This document shows positions 1-9,272 of a stretch of DNA of 64,000 nt, in pieces. The notes under the pieces were generated by a model. The model worked only from the letters and a program-made list of their open reading frames with translations. It was not told where the DNA came from and did no database searches. The position numbers were made by a program, and so were the translations under genes. The DNA lies in assembly GCA_964512225.1 (NCBI GenBank), contig CAZEKB010000018.1:1-64000 (forward strand). The letters run 5' to 3'. Positions within the stretch are counted from its first letter, which is position 1. Each line of letters starts with the position of its first letter. Source of the stretch: CAZEKB01 sp964512225. Its GTDB lineage: Bacteria; Myxococcota_A; UBA796; UBA9615.

Positions 1-112
1 CCCCCCCCCGCCACTGCTACCTGCCGAGCGCGTCGCGCGGCACCGCGGGCTGCGGCGCCCGCGGACCCTGCGTCCGCCGGCTCCGTACGTTCTGGAGGGA
101 GGTCCGGGAGCC

Positions 113-1363
113 ATGAGGGGACGACTCGGGTGGGCGTGCGCGGCGCTGGTCTTCGGCGCCTGTGTCGGGGACGACGACGACTCCGTCGCGCCGGACGACG
201 AGGACGACGACGCGGGGTCCGACACCACCGTGGTCTCCGGCCGGGTGTTCGACGAGGATACGACCGCGGCGGTGGCCGACTGCGAGGTCGGCGTGCGTCG
301 CTCTCAGGCCGTGCGCACGACGCGTGAGGGTCGGTTCTCCATCGAGGTGGAGCGCGGCGGCGCCTTCAACGTCCGCTGCGAGGGCGCGATCGTGCGGTCG
401 TTCCAGCTGCCCGACGTGGAGGCGGTGGACTGGGAGATCAACGTCGACTTCTGGGGCGTCGACGAGGAGGACGTCGACTGCCTGCTCAACGTCACCGCGG
501 ACTTCTCGGGGCTCGGGCTCGAGGCCGAAGACGGCGTGGGCGAGGTCGGCATCCTGGGCGTGGGGCGCGGCTTTCAACGTCCCGTCGAGGCCCGGATCAG
601 CTACCTCGGCGTGCTCTCGGTCGCGCCGGGGCCCTTCCGCGTCTACGGGCGGGCCTTCGGCGGGATCCTCGCGGGCTTCGGCACGTCCGACGTGATGACG
701 TGCCCGGGCGACGGCTCCGTGATCGAGGTGGACGACGTCGTCGTCGAGCTGTCGGGGCTGACGGTGCGGGAGGGGTCGTGGTCCGACCCCGGCGACGAGG
801 CGACCCTCGAGATCTTCGGCCCGTGGCAGGACGACGAGCCCGACCTCGACGGGGCCGACCTGCGCATCGACCACCTCCTCACCGCGCGGGAGGACGGCTT
901 CGAGGTCTCGGTCCAGGACTTCACCGACGGGGCCGTGCGCGCTCGCGCCTGTCGTCGAGGCACCGCCGGGGACACCTGCATTCACCGCGTCGACATCGCC
1001 CCCGACGCCGACATCGACATCGGCGCCCTCCCGCGCCACGTCATCGTCGGCGCGCAGCTGGGATCGGGGCGGATCCGCCTGTCCACGGACCGCGACCTGG
1101 AGTCGGGCAGCGTCACCGCGTTCCTGCTCGATACGACGGACTTCACGCCGCGCCCCGTCTGGAAGGCGTGGAGCCCCACCGGCGCGCTGGACATCTCCAC
1201 CGAGTGGCTGGGCACGGTGCCGCCCGCGGACTTTCTCACGCTCCTGGCGAGCGGGCAGGAGAACGTGACGTTCGACTTCGCCTCCGACTTCGCGCAGGTC
1301 GAGCGGGGCGACGGGTGGATCGAGCTGACGCCGCGGAGCACGCGGGTCGGCGAAGAGGACTGA
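113..1363 (+). CDS. Asp-rich lipoprotein with a regulatory-like beta domain
   Basis: Predicted 416-residue lipoprotein of unknown function. A short signal ends in the lipobox VFGAC with Cys17 as the lipidated residue. It is followed at once by GDDDDS and a second acidic run, the kind of spacer seen in several other lipoproteins of this window. Residues from about 40 (VSGRVFDEDTTAAVADCEV) resemble the start of a carboxypeptidase-regulatory-like (CarboxypepD_reg) beta-sandwich. The remainder is beta-rich with scattered Cys and no catalytic motif I recognise. The ATG is preceded by a purine-rich ribosome binding site (ggag in gtccgggagcc). The stop lies one base from the stop of the convergent S1-domain gene. 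Lipoprotein assignment is firm; function is unknown. Confidence 0.75.
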   Translation: MRGRLGWACAALVFGACVGDDDDSVAPDDEDDDAGSDTTVVSGRVFDEDTTAAVADCEVGVRRSQAVRTTREGRFSIEVERGGAFNVRCEGAIVRSFQLPDVEAVDWEINVDFWGVDEEDVDCLLNVTADFSGLGLEAEDGVGEVGILGVGRGFQRPVEARISYLGVLSVAPGPFRVYGRAFGGILAGFGTSDVMTCPGDGSVIEVDDVVVELSGLTVREGSWSDPGDEATLEIFGPWQDDEPDLDGADLRIDHLLTAREDGFEVSVQDFTDGAVRARACRRGTAGDTCIHRVDIAPDADIDIGALPRHVIVGAQLGSGRIRLSTDRDLESGSVTAFLLDTTDFTPRPVWKAWSPTGALDISTEWLGTVPPADFLTLLASGQENVTFDFASDFAQVERGDGWIELTPRSTRVGEED

Positions 1364-1364
1364 G

Positions 1365-3029
1365 CTACTTCTTCTTCTCGCGAGCCGCCATGAGGGCGAG
1401 CGCGAAGGCCGAGGGCGCCGCCGCCTGCTCCGCCTTGACCTGCTTCTGGTAGGCCTTGAAGTCGCCCGCGTGGCCGTCCGCGCCATCGCCCTTCTGGGAG
1501 AGCGTGATCTTGCGGCGGCGGCGGTCCATGTCGATGACGGTGACCTCGAGCTTCTGCCCGGGCCGGAAGTTGCGTCGGGTCTGACCGCCCTTGGGGCTGT
1601 CGGTGTGCGAGTTGGGCAGCAGCCCGGTGACGCCGTCCTGGATCACGCAGAAGATGCCGAACTTCTCGACCTTCTCCACGTGCACCGTCAGCTTCTGGCC
1701 CACCTTGATGCCTTCGGCCACGTCCTTCCACGGGTCGCCCTGGGCCTGCTTGACGGACAGGCTCATGCGCTGGCGGCCGGGGTTGAGCTCGAGGAGCGAG
1801 ACCTCGACCTCCTGGCCCTCCTGCACGGCCTCGCGGGGGTGGTTGATGCGACGCTTCCAGTCGAGCTCGCTGACGTGCACGAGGCCCTCGAGCCCGGGGG
1901 CGAGCTCCACGAACGCGCCGAAGTCGGCCAGCCGCGTGACCTTGCCCTTGTAGGTGCTGCCCACCTCGAACTTGTCGGCGACGCCCTCCCACGGGCCCGC
2001 CTGGGCCTGCTTCATGGAGAGGCTGATGCGGTCGCGGCCGCTGTCGATCTTGAGGATCTTGACGCGAACCGCCTCGCCTTCCTTGACCACGTCCTTGGGG
2101 TGCTCGACGCGCGACCAGCTCAGCTCCGAGACGTGCACGAGGCCGTCGATGCCCCCGAGGTCGACGAAGACCCCGAAGTCCATGACCTTGCGCACGGTGC
2201 CGTCCACGACGGCCCCGACGGCGAGCAGCTCTCGCGTCTCCGCGGCCAGCTCCTTGGCCTCGGCCTCCTGGACCATCCGGCGCGATACGACGAGCTTGCG
2301 CCCGGTGGGGTCGAAGCGCGTGACGATGAAGCGGTAGGTGCGGCCGACGTGGCTCTCGAGATCGTCCGAGAAGTCGCGGTCGACCTGGGAGCGCGGACAG
2401 AAAGCCCGCCGCCCGCCGAGCCGGATCTCGAGCCCGCCCGCGTTGTGACCCACGACTTTGCCTTCGACGGGCAGCCGGTTGGCCGCGGCGTCCTCGAGCA
2501 TCTGGCCGACCTCGCGGGCCTTGAGCGCTCCGCGAGAGAGCCGCAGCCCTTCCCCCTCGAGCGCGACGACCTGGGCCGTCAGCTCGTCGCCGACCTGGTG
2601 GGTCAGCTCGCCCTTGTCGTCGAGCAGCTCGCGCCGCTCGAGGTACGCCTCGGACTTCCCGCCCACGTCGATGAAGATCGCGTCGTTGGTGATGGATACG
2701 ATGGTGCCGCGGACGGCGTCCCCGATCTTGAACTCGACCAGGCCGCCGACGTCGGCCAGCAGGGCCGCGAAGTCTTCGTTGAGCTCGGCGGCGATGGCGT
2801 CCGCCGCGGTGCCGAGATCGGCTGCGCCGAGCGCGTCGCCCGCGTGCTCCTCCTCGCCCAGCAGGCCGGACTCGGAGCCGAGCAGGTCGTCCAGGCGCGG
2901 GCCGTCGTCCTCGGGCGCGGGGGGCGCACCGGCGTCGAGCGCGCCCTCTTCGGGCGCCTTGCCCGCCGCCGCACGCTTGATCACTTCGGTCCCCTGCGCA
3001 GGGGCGCTGTCCATCGATTCGCCGCTCAT
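1365..3029 (-). CDS. S1-domain RNA-binding protein (ribosomal protein S1-like)
   Basis: 554-residue cytosolic protein with about five S1 (OB-fold) RNA-binding repeats after an acidic, low-complexity N-terminus of about 95 residues. The repeats begin near FKIGDAVRGTIVSITNDAIF (about 100), VEGKVVGHNAGGLEIRLGG (about 190), VVDGTVRKVMDFGVFVDLGG (about 272), TYKGKVTRLADFGAFVEL (about 358) and IKVGQKLTVHVEKVEKFGIF (about 440). The second is the most divergent. It ends in a Lys-rich tail. Family knowledge: such proteins bind mRNA during translation or act in RNA metabolism. With five rather than six repeats it could be the main S1 or a paralogue. The ATG at 3029 has GGAG six bases upstream; an in-frame GTG at 3032 is the alternative. 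A sigma-70-like promoter lies immediately upstream. Confidence 0.88.
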   Translation of the reverse strand: MSGESMDSAPAQGTEVIKRAAAGKAPEEGALDAGAPPAPEDDGPRLDDLLGSESGLLGEEEHAGDALGAADLGTAADAIAAELNEDFAALLADVGGLVEFKIGDAVRGTIVSITNDAIFIDVGGKSEAYLERRELLDDKGELTHQVGDELTAQVVALEGEGLRLSRGALKAREVGQMLEDAAANRLPVEGKVVGHNAGGLEIRLGGRRAFCPRSQVDRDFSDDLESHVGRTYRFIVTRFDPTGRKLVVSRRMVQEAEAKELAAETRELLAVGAVVDGTVRKVMDFGVFVDLGGIDGLVHVSELSWSRVEHPKDVVKEGEAVRVKILKIDSGRDRISLSMKQAQAGPWEGVADKFEVGSTYKGKVTRLADFGAFVELAPGLEGLVHVSELDWKRRINHPREAVQEGQEVEVSLLELNPGRQRMSLSVKQAQGDPWKDVAEGIKVGQKLTVHVEKVEKFGIFCVIQDGVTGLLPNSHTDSPKGGQTRRNFRPGQKLEVTVIDMDRRRRKITLSQKGDGADGHAGDFKAYQKQVKAEQAAAPSAFALALMAAREKKK

Positions 3030-3056
3030 CACACACTCCAGATCGAGAGCCGCCGG

Positions 3057-3085
3057 AATCTAGCCCCGGCCCTCGGAGGCGTCAA
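3057..3085 (-). promoter_or_regulatory. sigma-70-type promoter of the S1-domain gene
   Basis: On the minus strand TTGACG and TAGATT are separated by exactly 17 bases. The -10 hexamer lies 27 bases upstream of the start codon, so the leader is about 20 nt and includes the GGAG ribosome binding site. Both hexamers match the housekeeping consensus at four or more of six positions, which stands out in DNA this GC-rich. Confidence 0.6.
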
Positions 3086-3123
3086 CGAGCGTCGGGGGGC
3101 AAAGGGCGCCCGCCCCGTGGGGG

Positions 3124-5820
3124 TTACTGGACCGTGACGTTCGTGATGCGGAGGGTCCGCTGCGCGCACCCCTCGTCCTCGACCTTGAGCAGCACGTCGT
3201 ACGTGCCCGCGGCCGGGGAGAGGGCGTCGACCGAGAAGGTCGTCTGCTGCACCGCCGTGCTGGTATTTCCGGTGGCCGCCGCCGTCCCCAGGGTCTCGCC
3301 CCCGGCGCTGAACGCTCCGGGAGAGACGAACTCGGCGGAGACGAGGACGAGGTCGGGCGCGTTGTCGTCGATCGTGCCCGTCAGCGCGAACGGGGTGGTG
3401 ATCGTGTCGTTGTCCGCGAGGTTCGACGCGGCCACGACCGGGATGTTGTTGATCGCCTTGGCCACGTACGCGGCGTTGGGCGTGATGTTCACGTAATTCA
3501 GGTCCCAGGGGTACGAGGTTTCGTCGTAGGGGACGACGGCTCCGTAGAAGATGTTCAGGGTGCCGAAGTCCGGCCCGGCGGCCGCGCCGCCCGACTCGTA
3601 ATGCAGGCCCGCGCCCGCGACCTGCGCGCTGTCCATGCGCGGCGCCGCCTCGATCTCGATCACCGGGTTCAAGTCGCACCGCGTGATCGACGTGGCCGAT
3701 CCGCGCCCCGCGCCCACGGCCTTCACCCGCGACCCGGAGCCGAGCGTATCGCCCGTCCACCAGTGCTCGAACACGTAGTTGGCCTCGGGGTCGAAGGTGT
3801 TCAGGAGGACGCCGGGCTGGGTCACGCGATCGTCGTCCCATGCACCGGGGGCCCCCTTCGAGAGGATCGGCTCCGGGGTGTCGGGGGTGCCGCCGTCGTC
3901 GTACTTGGACCAGGTCACGCCGTCCGACGAGGTGGCGTAGATCGTGAAGAAGTCGCTCGGCGACTCCTGGCGGCGGCCCGTGTACCACATGTGAATCAGG
4001 GCGCCGTCGAAGTACGCGACCGGGTGATGGACCTGCCGGCTGTCGAGCTCGGGGTCCGTCGCTCCCAGATCGATGACCGGGTTGGCGAGGGCGACCCCTT
4101 CGCCGTCCACGCGCGTGTACGGGCCGGTCGGGCTCGTCGAGGTCGCGAGGCCGACCTTGCGGTTGGCACCGTCCTTCGCGTGATAGAAGAGGAACCAGGG
4201 GTTCACCGTGGCCGTGGGCACGTGCACGATCGTCGGGTTGGCGATGCCCGCCGAGTCCCAGCCGAGGCCGGGGCTGAGCACCGGGTTGTTCGGGTTGGAG
4301 TCGACGCTCGCGAACGTGCCGGTGCAGCCGAGGTCTTCGACGACGCCGATGCTCTGCTGGAACAGATCGCCCTCGCCGCGGAACGTGAGGAAGCAGTCTC
4401 CGTTGTCCTCGAACGCGAACGGCAGCTCGACGCGGCCCTTGTGCCAGTCGTCCTGGTGGCCCGGGTAGACGGCCGGGTCGCACTGCTTCTGGACGCTGGA
4501 GGTGTACTCGACGATCGGGAATACGTGCGCGTCGGCGTCGTTGCAGTCGTCGCCGCCGCAGACGAGCCCGTCGATGCCGTCCCCGTCGCCGTCCGAGGCG
4601 ACGTCCGGGTCGACGTCGTCGCTGAGGCCGTCGCAGTCGGTGTCCACGCCCTCGCAGTACTCGGTCGCGGAGGTGTTGAAGTTGACGTCCTCGTCGTCGC
4701 AGTCCCCGTCGCAGCTGCTCTCGCCGTCCTGGTCCACGTCCAGGCCGTTGAGCACCGGGTCGAAGTCGTTGCAGTCCGTGCCCGCGTCCGAGGGGCAGGC
4801 GGCCGAGTTGTCGCCGTCGCCGTCCTGATCCGCGCCGGGGAAGAGCGGGTCGTCGCCGTCCACCTGGCCGTCGCAGTTGTTGTCCTGGTCGTCGCAGATC
4901 TCGGGGTTGCCCGGGAAGTTGAAGGGGTCGTTGTCGTCGCAGTCGTTGTCGGCGAGCGTCGTATCGTCGCCGTCCGGACCGCAGGTGCTGACCCCGTCCG
5001 TGTCGACGTCGAAGCCCTCGTCGACGACGGTGTCGCAGTTGTCGTCGATGATGTTGCAGACCTCGGTGGCGCCGGGGTTGACCTCGGTCACCGCGTCGTC
5101 GCAGTCCGTGCTGTCCTCGACCGAGCCCTCGGGCTGCAGGCCGTCGCAGGCCTCGACGCCGTCGGCATCGGCGTCCCCGTAGGTGTCCGCGTCGGCGTCC
5201 GGGTACCACGCGGTGGTGTCGAGCCCGTTGTCGACCTCGCCGTCGCAGTCGTGGTCGATGCCGTCGCACACCTCGTCCGCGTCGGGGTTGACCTCTGCGT
5301 CCTCGTCGTCGCAGTCGCTGTTGTCGAGCACGTGGCCCTCGACGCCCGCTTCGTCGCACGTCTCCACCGCGTCCGCGGCGTCGTCGCCGAAGCCGTCCTC
5401 GTCCTCGTCCGGGTAGAAGCTCTGCAGGTTCAGTCCGTTGAAGGGCTCGCCGTCGCAGTCGTGGTCGACCTCGTCGCACTGCTCTTCGGCGGCGGGGAAG
5501 ACCGTGTCGTCGTCGTCGTTGCAGTCTTCGGGGTTGTCGGGACAGGCGGTCGCGCCGTCGCCGTCGAGATCGGGGATGAGATCCTCCCCGGTGCAGTCCT
5601 GGTCGATGCCGTCGCAGGCCGTCTCGAGGGCCGTGGGGTGGATCGCGGGGTCGTCGTCGTTGCAGTCGCCCTCCTCGGCCGTCCAGCCGTCCGTGTCCAC
5701 GTCTTCGCCGCAGCCGGAGCAGCTGCCGCCTTCTTCGGTACAGCCGGCGAGGGGCAGCGCGACCAAGGCGAGGACCGCGGCCAAGAGAGTCGAGCGAGAG
5801 AGCGGAAGAGTCACGGACAC
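3124..5820 (-). CDS. MopE-repeat lipoprotein with a GH43/GH32-like beta-propeller
   Basis: About 898 residues. The GTG start at 5820 is chosen because GGAGG lies four bases upstream and the signal peptide begins there; a second GTG at 5814 is possible. The signal ends in the lipobox PLAGC (Cys27). Residues about 30-450 hold around ten repeats of the MopE type (core DCDD, then a Pro/Glu segment, then CDG.D.DCDG), a Cys- and Asp-rich putative metal-binding unit. The following 350 residues have blade-like motifs of a five-bladed propeller glycosidase (NPTIVHVPTATVNPWFLFYH, HHPVAYFDGALIHMWYTGR). The last 110 residues look like a beta-sandwich. It is probably surface exposed. Carbohydrate binding or hydrolysis is inference; catalytic acids were not assigned. 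Confidence 0.78.
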   Translation of the reverse strand: MSVTLPLSRSTLLAAVLALVALPLAGCTEEGGSCSGCGEDVDTDGWTAEEGDCNDDDPAIHPTALETACDGIDQDCTGEDLIPDLDGDGATACPDNPEDCNDDDDTVFPAAEEQCDEVDHDCDGEPFNGLNLQSFYPDEDEDGFGDDAADAVETCDEAGVEGHVLDNSDCDDEDAEVNPDADEVCDGIDHDCDGEVDNGLDTTAWYPDADADTYGDADADGVEACDGLQPEGSVEDSTDCDDAVTEVNPGATEVCNIIDDNCDTVVDEGFDVDTDGVSTCGPDGDDTTLADNDCDDNDPFNFPGNPEICDDQDNNCDGQVDGDDPLFPGADQDGDGDNSAACPSDAGTDCNDFDPVLNGLDVDQDGESSCDGDCDDEDVNFNTSATEYCEGVDTDCDGLSDDVDPDVASDGDGDGIDGLVCGGDDCNDADAHVFPIVEYTSSVQKQCDPAVYPGHQDDWHKGRVELPFAFEDNGDCFLTFRGEGDLFQQSIGVVEDLGCTGTFASVDSNPNNPVLSPGLGWDSAGIANPTIVHVPTATVNPWFLFYHAKDGANRKVGLATSTSPTGPYTRVDGEGVALANPVIDLGATDPELDSRQVHHPVAYFDGALIHMWYTGRRQESPSDFFTIYATSSDGVTWSKYDDGGTPDTPEPILSKGAPGAWDDDRVTQPGVLLNTFDPEANYVFEHWWTGDTLGSGSRVKAVGAGRGSATSITRCDLNPVIEIEAAPRMDSAQVAGAGLHYESGGAAAGPDFGTLNIFYGAVVPYDETSYPWDLNYVNITPNAAYVAKAINNIPVVAASNLADNDTITTPFALTGTIDDNAPDLVLVSAEFVSPGAFSAGGETLGTAAATGNTSTAVQQTTFSVDALSPAAGTYDVLLKVEDEGCAQRTLRITNVTVQ

Positions 5821-6049
5821 AGAACCTCCGAAGGGACGGTCGAACGGGAATCGTACCGGAACGGCCCACGCTGGTGCAGGGTCGGGCCGCGCCCCGCCCA
5901 TCGGACGACGGCGACGGCGCTTGAACCCCGTCCCACACAATCTGGGGTCGCTGGGCTGCCTCGGGCCAATCTGCTAGCCTCGAAAAGCTCGAAAGGCGGC
6001 TGATTCGCACGACGCGAGGCCCGCCGAAACGCCTCGGAGTACGGCCCGC

Positions 6050-7912
6050 GTGCCCACCGTCAAAGTGTTCGTAGAGGTCATCGGCGGGGGCAAGATGCTC
6101 GCCGACATCGACCCGGGAGTGACGGTCGAAGAGACCGCCGGTGTGATCGCCGAGCTGGCGGGCAAGTCGCTCGTGGACGAGGACGGCAAGGCGAAGAACT
6201 GGCGCCTGTTCGCGCCCAAGCCCGACGGCGGGTTCGGCCCCGCGGACCGATCCTTGCGGCTGATCGGCGTGGCGGGGCGCATGAAGCGAGCCTACGACGC
6301 CGGCGACGACGTGGGGTTCGCGGGTCCGGGCGAGCACGAAGGCGGCAAGTACCTCTTCAAGCTGCGCCTGTTCGTCCCCGGAGCTCCCCCCAAGGCCCCC
6401 CCGAAGCCGGATCACCCCGAGCCGATCGCCGACGAGGACGCGATCGACCTCACGAACCTCGACGACTTCGACACCGACACGATGCGGCGCAAGAAGAAGA
6501 GGCGTCGCAAGGACGGGGAGAGCAGCACGGTCCGGCGTCGGAAGAAGAAGGACGCCGACGGATCGACCATCCGCCGGCGCAAGAAGAAGGACGCGGACGG
6601 ATCCACGATCCGCAGGCGCAAGAAGAAGAAGGCCGCGGCATCGGCGGACGCCGCCCCCGAAGCGTCGGGGGAGGTCGCGACCCCGGAGGGCGCGAGCGAG
6701 GAGGCCGCGAGCGCGGAGACGGCCGCGCCCGAGCCTGCCCCCGTCGAAGCGAAGGACGAGGCGCCCGCCGCCCCCGCCGAGCCCGCCCCCGCGAGCGCCG
6801 AGAGCGCGGCCCCCCAGGTCTCGGAGCCGGAGCCCGAGCCCGAGCCCACGCCCGAGCCCGAGCCCGAGCCCACGCCCACGCCCACGCCCGAGCCCGAGCC
6901 GGATCCCGAGCCCGAGCCGACACCGGAGCCGACACCGGAAGCCGAGCCGGATCCCCCCGCCGCGAAGGAGGAGGAGGAGCCGTCGGCCCCGCAGGTCGAG
7001 CGCGTCATGGAGGCGCCCGCCCTGGACGTCGCGGCGCCGAAGCCGGGAGACGCGGCAGTCACGGGACCGCACACCAGCCCCGCCTCCTCGACCGCGCCCG
7101 CCCCCGCCGAGGCCGCGGCGAAGTCCGACCCGCCCGAGGCCGAGACCTCGAAGGCCGAGACCTCCTCGCGACGGGTCAAGCGCCCGGACGCCTCGGGCAC
7201 CTCGCGCCGGATGAAGAAGGTGGGGTCGTCGAAGTCGACGTCCCGACCCGAGAAGAGGTCCGGCGGCAAGGGGCCGATGATCGCGATCGCGGTCCTGGTC
7301 GTCGCGGGCGCGGCGGCCTTCGCCCTCACCCGCGGCGGCGGCGAGGCCCCGGACACCCCCGATCCGACGCCCGCGCCCGTGGCCGAGTCGCCCGCCGAGT
7401 CGAGCGGGGGATCGCTCTCCGACCGGGTGGCCCTCGCCGCCTACACCACCGGCGAGGGCGCCGAAGGCGACGCCGTGGCCGTGGCGGTCGCGGGGTGGGC
7501 CGGGCTCGGCGTCCAGGCACCGGGCGACCTCGCGGGCAAGCTCGGGGACGCCGGCCCGCTGGCCTCGTCCGTCGCCGACGCCTGCAAGGCGGGAGCCCGC
7601 TTCGACGCCTGCGACGCGTGGGCGTGGATGGCCTTCAGCAGCTACCGCGCGTGCGAGTCCGGGGGGCGGAACTGCGACTCGGCGGCGGCCTTGGCGGACG
7701 CGCGCGAGGCCGTCGGGCGGGCCTACGCCAACGCCCAGAGCCTGCAGGGCGCGGCCAAGAGCGAGGCCACGAAGCGGCTGCTCGCCCAGGCGGTGCGGAT
7801 CGGGGGCGCGGACTTCGCGGCGCTCGAGGCGGCCTCGGGGCCGGTGGCCGCCCTCGCCCAGAAGGCCTGCGCGAAGCTCAAGGGCGCGCCGGAGTGCGCG
7901 GCCATCCAGTAG
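6050..7912 (+). CDS. One-pass membrane protein with a possible ubiquitin-like N-domain and RRRKKK repeats
   Basis: 620 residues, no family recognised. The start of the protein (TVKVFVEVIGGGKML, then a conserved-looking stretch to about 115) has the strand-helix pattern of a beta-grasp, ubiquitin-like domain; this is inference only. Residues about 158-195 contain three copies of a unit S/T-V/I-RRRKKKDADG, each with a Thr before the basic run. Residues about 200-400 are low-complexity Ala/Glu/Pro, including a (PE/PT)n stretch. One hydrophobic segment near 408-429 (PMIAIAVLVVAGAAAFAL) would place the basic part in the cytosol and the C-terminal 190 residues outside. That C-terminal part has six Cys, possibly disulfide-linked. 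It is divergent to the MopE-repeat gene. Confidence 0.7.
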   Translation: MPTVKVFVEVIGGGKMLADIDPGVTVEETAGVIAELAGKSLVDEDGKAKNWRLFAPKPDGGFGPADRSLRLIGVAGRMKRAYDAGDDVGFAGPGEHEGGKYLFKLRLFVPGAPPKAPPKPDHPEPIADEDAIDLTNLDDFDTDTMRRKKKRRRKDGESSTVRRRKKKDADGSTIRRRKKKDADGSTIRRRKKKKAAASADAAPEASGEVATPEGASEEAASAETAAPEPAPVEAKDEAPAAPAEPAPASAESAAPQVSEPEPEPEPTPEPEPEPTPTPTPEPEPDPEPEPTPEPTPEAEPDPPAAKEEEEPSAPQVERVMEAPALDVAAPKPGDAAVTGPHTSPASSTAPAPAEAAAKSDPPEAETSKAETSSRRVKRPDASGTSRRMKKVGSSKSTSRPEKRSGGKGPMIAIAVLVVAGAAAFALTRGGGEAPDTPDPTPAPVAESPAESSGGSLSDRVALAAYTTGEGAEGDAVAVAVAGWAGLGVQAPGDLAGKLGDAGPLASSVADACKAGARFDACDAWAWMAFSSYRACESGGRNCDSAAALADAREAVGRAYANAQSLQGAAKSEATKRLLAQAVRIGGADFAALEAASGPVAALAQKACAKLKGAPECAAIQ

Positions 7913-7930
7913 CGACCCGGGGGTCCGAGC

Positions 7931-8779
7931 TCAGAGCTCCGAGACGAACCGCGCGACCAGCCGCGCCGTGACCTCGCGCCGATACTCGGCGTTCGAGCGC
8001 ACGTCGTCGATGGGCGCGACCTCGGCCCGCGCGGCCTCCCGAGCCGCCTCGGCGGCCTCCGCCGGGACCTTGCCGATCGCGGCCGCCTCGGTGGCCGTCA
8101 GGCGGAGGGGCACCGGCGCGACGGACCCCGCGCACATCCGCAGGGTGGCGACGCGGCCGTCGTCCCCGACGCTGCCGACCGCCCCGAGCATCACCTTGGA
8201 GATGGCCTGGGCGAGGCGCGTCCCGACCTTGCGGAAGACGCTCTTCGCGCCCGGGGGGAGCGGGTCCATCTCGAACCGCGCGATGAGCTCGTCGGCCCGG
8301 ATGTCGGCGTCGCGGTAGCCCCGGTAGAAGTCGTCGAAGCGCACCCGACGCTCGCCCGACGCGGACACGAGGACCACGTCGCAGCCCTGGGCCATCAGGA
8401 CGGGGAGGGTGTCGCCCGCGGGGGAGCCGTTCGCGACGTTGCCGCCGAGGGTGCCGCGGGCCTGGATCTGAGCCGCGCCGACCGTGCGCGAGGCCTCCAC
8501 CAGCGAGGGGGCGTGGGCGTTCACGAGGTCGGACTCGATCATGTCCCGGTAGGTGGAGAGGGCCCCGATGTGGAGCCGGTCCCCCTCCAGCGAGATGCCG
8601 CGCAGCGCGTCGATCCCGAAGATGTCGAGCACCTCGGCGGGCATCCAGGTCCTCGCGTTGAGGAGCACCATCAGGTCGGTCCCGCCCGCGATCACCGCGG
8701 GGCGCTCGGCGGCGCCCGCGAGGACGCTCAGGGCGTCGTCGAGGTCGCGAGCGCGGTGGACGGCGAGGTCGGCGAGCAC
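7931..8779 (-). CDS. Xanthine dehydrogenase family, FAD-binding subunit
   Basis: 282-residue FAD-binding medium subunit of a molybdenum hydroxylase (CoxM/CutM/XdhB-type). Family FAD-loop motifs are present: AGGTDLMVLLNA near residue 32 and TLGGNVANGSPAGDT near 110. The length is normal for the stand-alone subunit. It passes electrons from the 2Fe-2S clusters to FAD and then to the final acceptor. It is the last gene of the operon and starts one base after the stop of the 2Fe-2S subunit. The three-subunit layout (large, small, medium) resembles bacterial xanthine dehydrogenases and aldehyde or CO dehydrogenases. Substrate assignment rests on the large subunit. Confidence 0.92.
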   Translation of the reverse strand: MLADLAVHRARDLDDALSVLAGAAERPAVIAGGTDLMVLLNARTWMPAEVLDIFGIDALRGISLEGDRLHIGALSTYRDMIESDLVNAHAPSLVEASRTVGAAQIQARGTLGGNVANGSPAGDTLPVLMAQGCDVVLVSASGERRVRFDDFYRGYRDADIRADELIARFEMDPLPPGAKSVFRKVGTRLAQAISKVMLGAVGSVGDDGRVATLRMCAGSVAPVPLRLTATEAAAIGKVPAEAAEAAREAARAEVAPIDDVRSNAEYRREVTARLVARFVSEL

Positions 8780-8780
8780 C

Positions 8781-9272
8781 TCAGGACCCCTTCGCCGCGC
8801 GCTCTTCGGCGGCGGCCTGCTCGATGCCCTCGACGATGCGCTGGTACCCGGTGCACCGGCACAGGTTCCCGGCGATCGCCTCGCGGATGCGGTCGCGCGA
8901 CGGTTCGGGCTCGCGGTCGAGCAGGGCCCGGGCCGCGAGGAGGATGCCGGGGGTGCAGATGCCGCACTGGGCGCCGCCGGCCTCCACGAACACCCGCTGC
9001 AGCGTCGACAGCTGCTCGCCCTCGGCGAGCCCCTCGACCGAGACGACCGTGGCCCCCTCCAGCTGAACGACGGGCACGAGGCACGAGTTCACGGGCAGGC
9101 CGTCGATGAGCACGGTGCACGCACCGCACTCCCCTTCCCCGCAGCCCTCCTTGGTGCCCGTGACCCGCAGCTCTTCGCGCAGGGTGTCGAGCAGGCGCTG
9201 GAGCGGGGGGACGTCGTAGACGGTGACGGCGCTCCCGTTGAGGGTGAAGGTGACGTCGACGGACTGCTTCAC
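8781..9272 (-). CDS. Xanthine dehydrogenase family, 2Fe-2S subunit
   Basis: 163-residue small subunit carrying two [2Fe-2S] clusters. The N-terminal plant-ferredoxin-type motif is CGEGECGACTVLIDG (about residues 43-57) with a later Cys. The C-terminal helical domain has CGICTPG (about 102) and NLCRCTGYQRI (about 136). It carries electrons from the molybdenum centre to FAD. Its start overlaps the end of the large-subunit gene by four bases, a sign of translational coupling. All cluster-ligand cysteines expected for the family appear present. Confidence 0.93.
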   Translation of the reverse strand: MKQSVDVTFTLNGSAVTVYDVPPLQRLLDTLREELRVTGTKEGCGEGECGACTVLIDGLPVNSCLVPVVQLEGATVVSVEGLAEGEQLSTLQRVFVEAGGAQCGICTPGILLAARALLDREPEPSRDRIREAIAGNLCRCTGYQRIVEGIEQAAAEERAAKGS

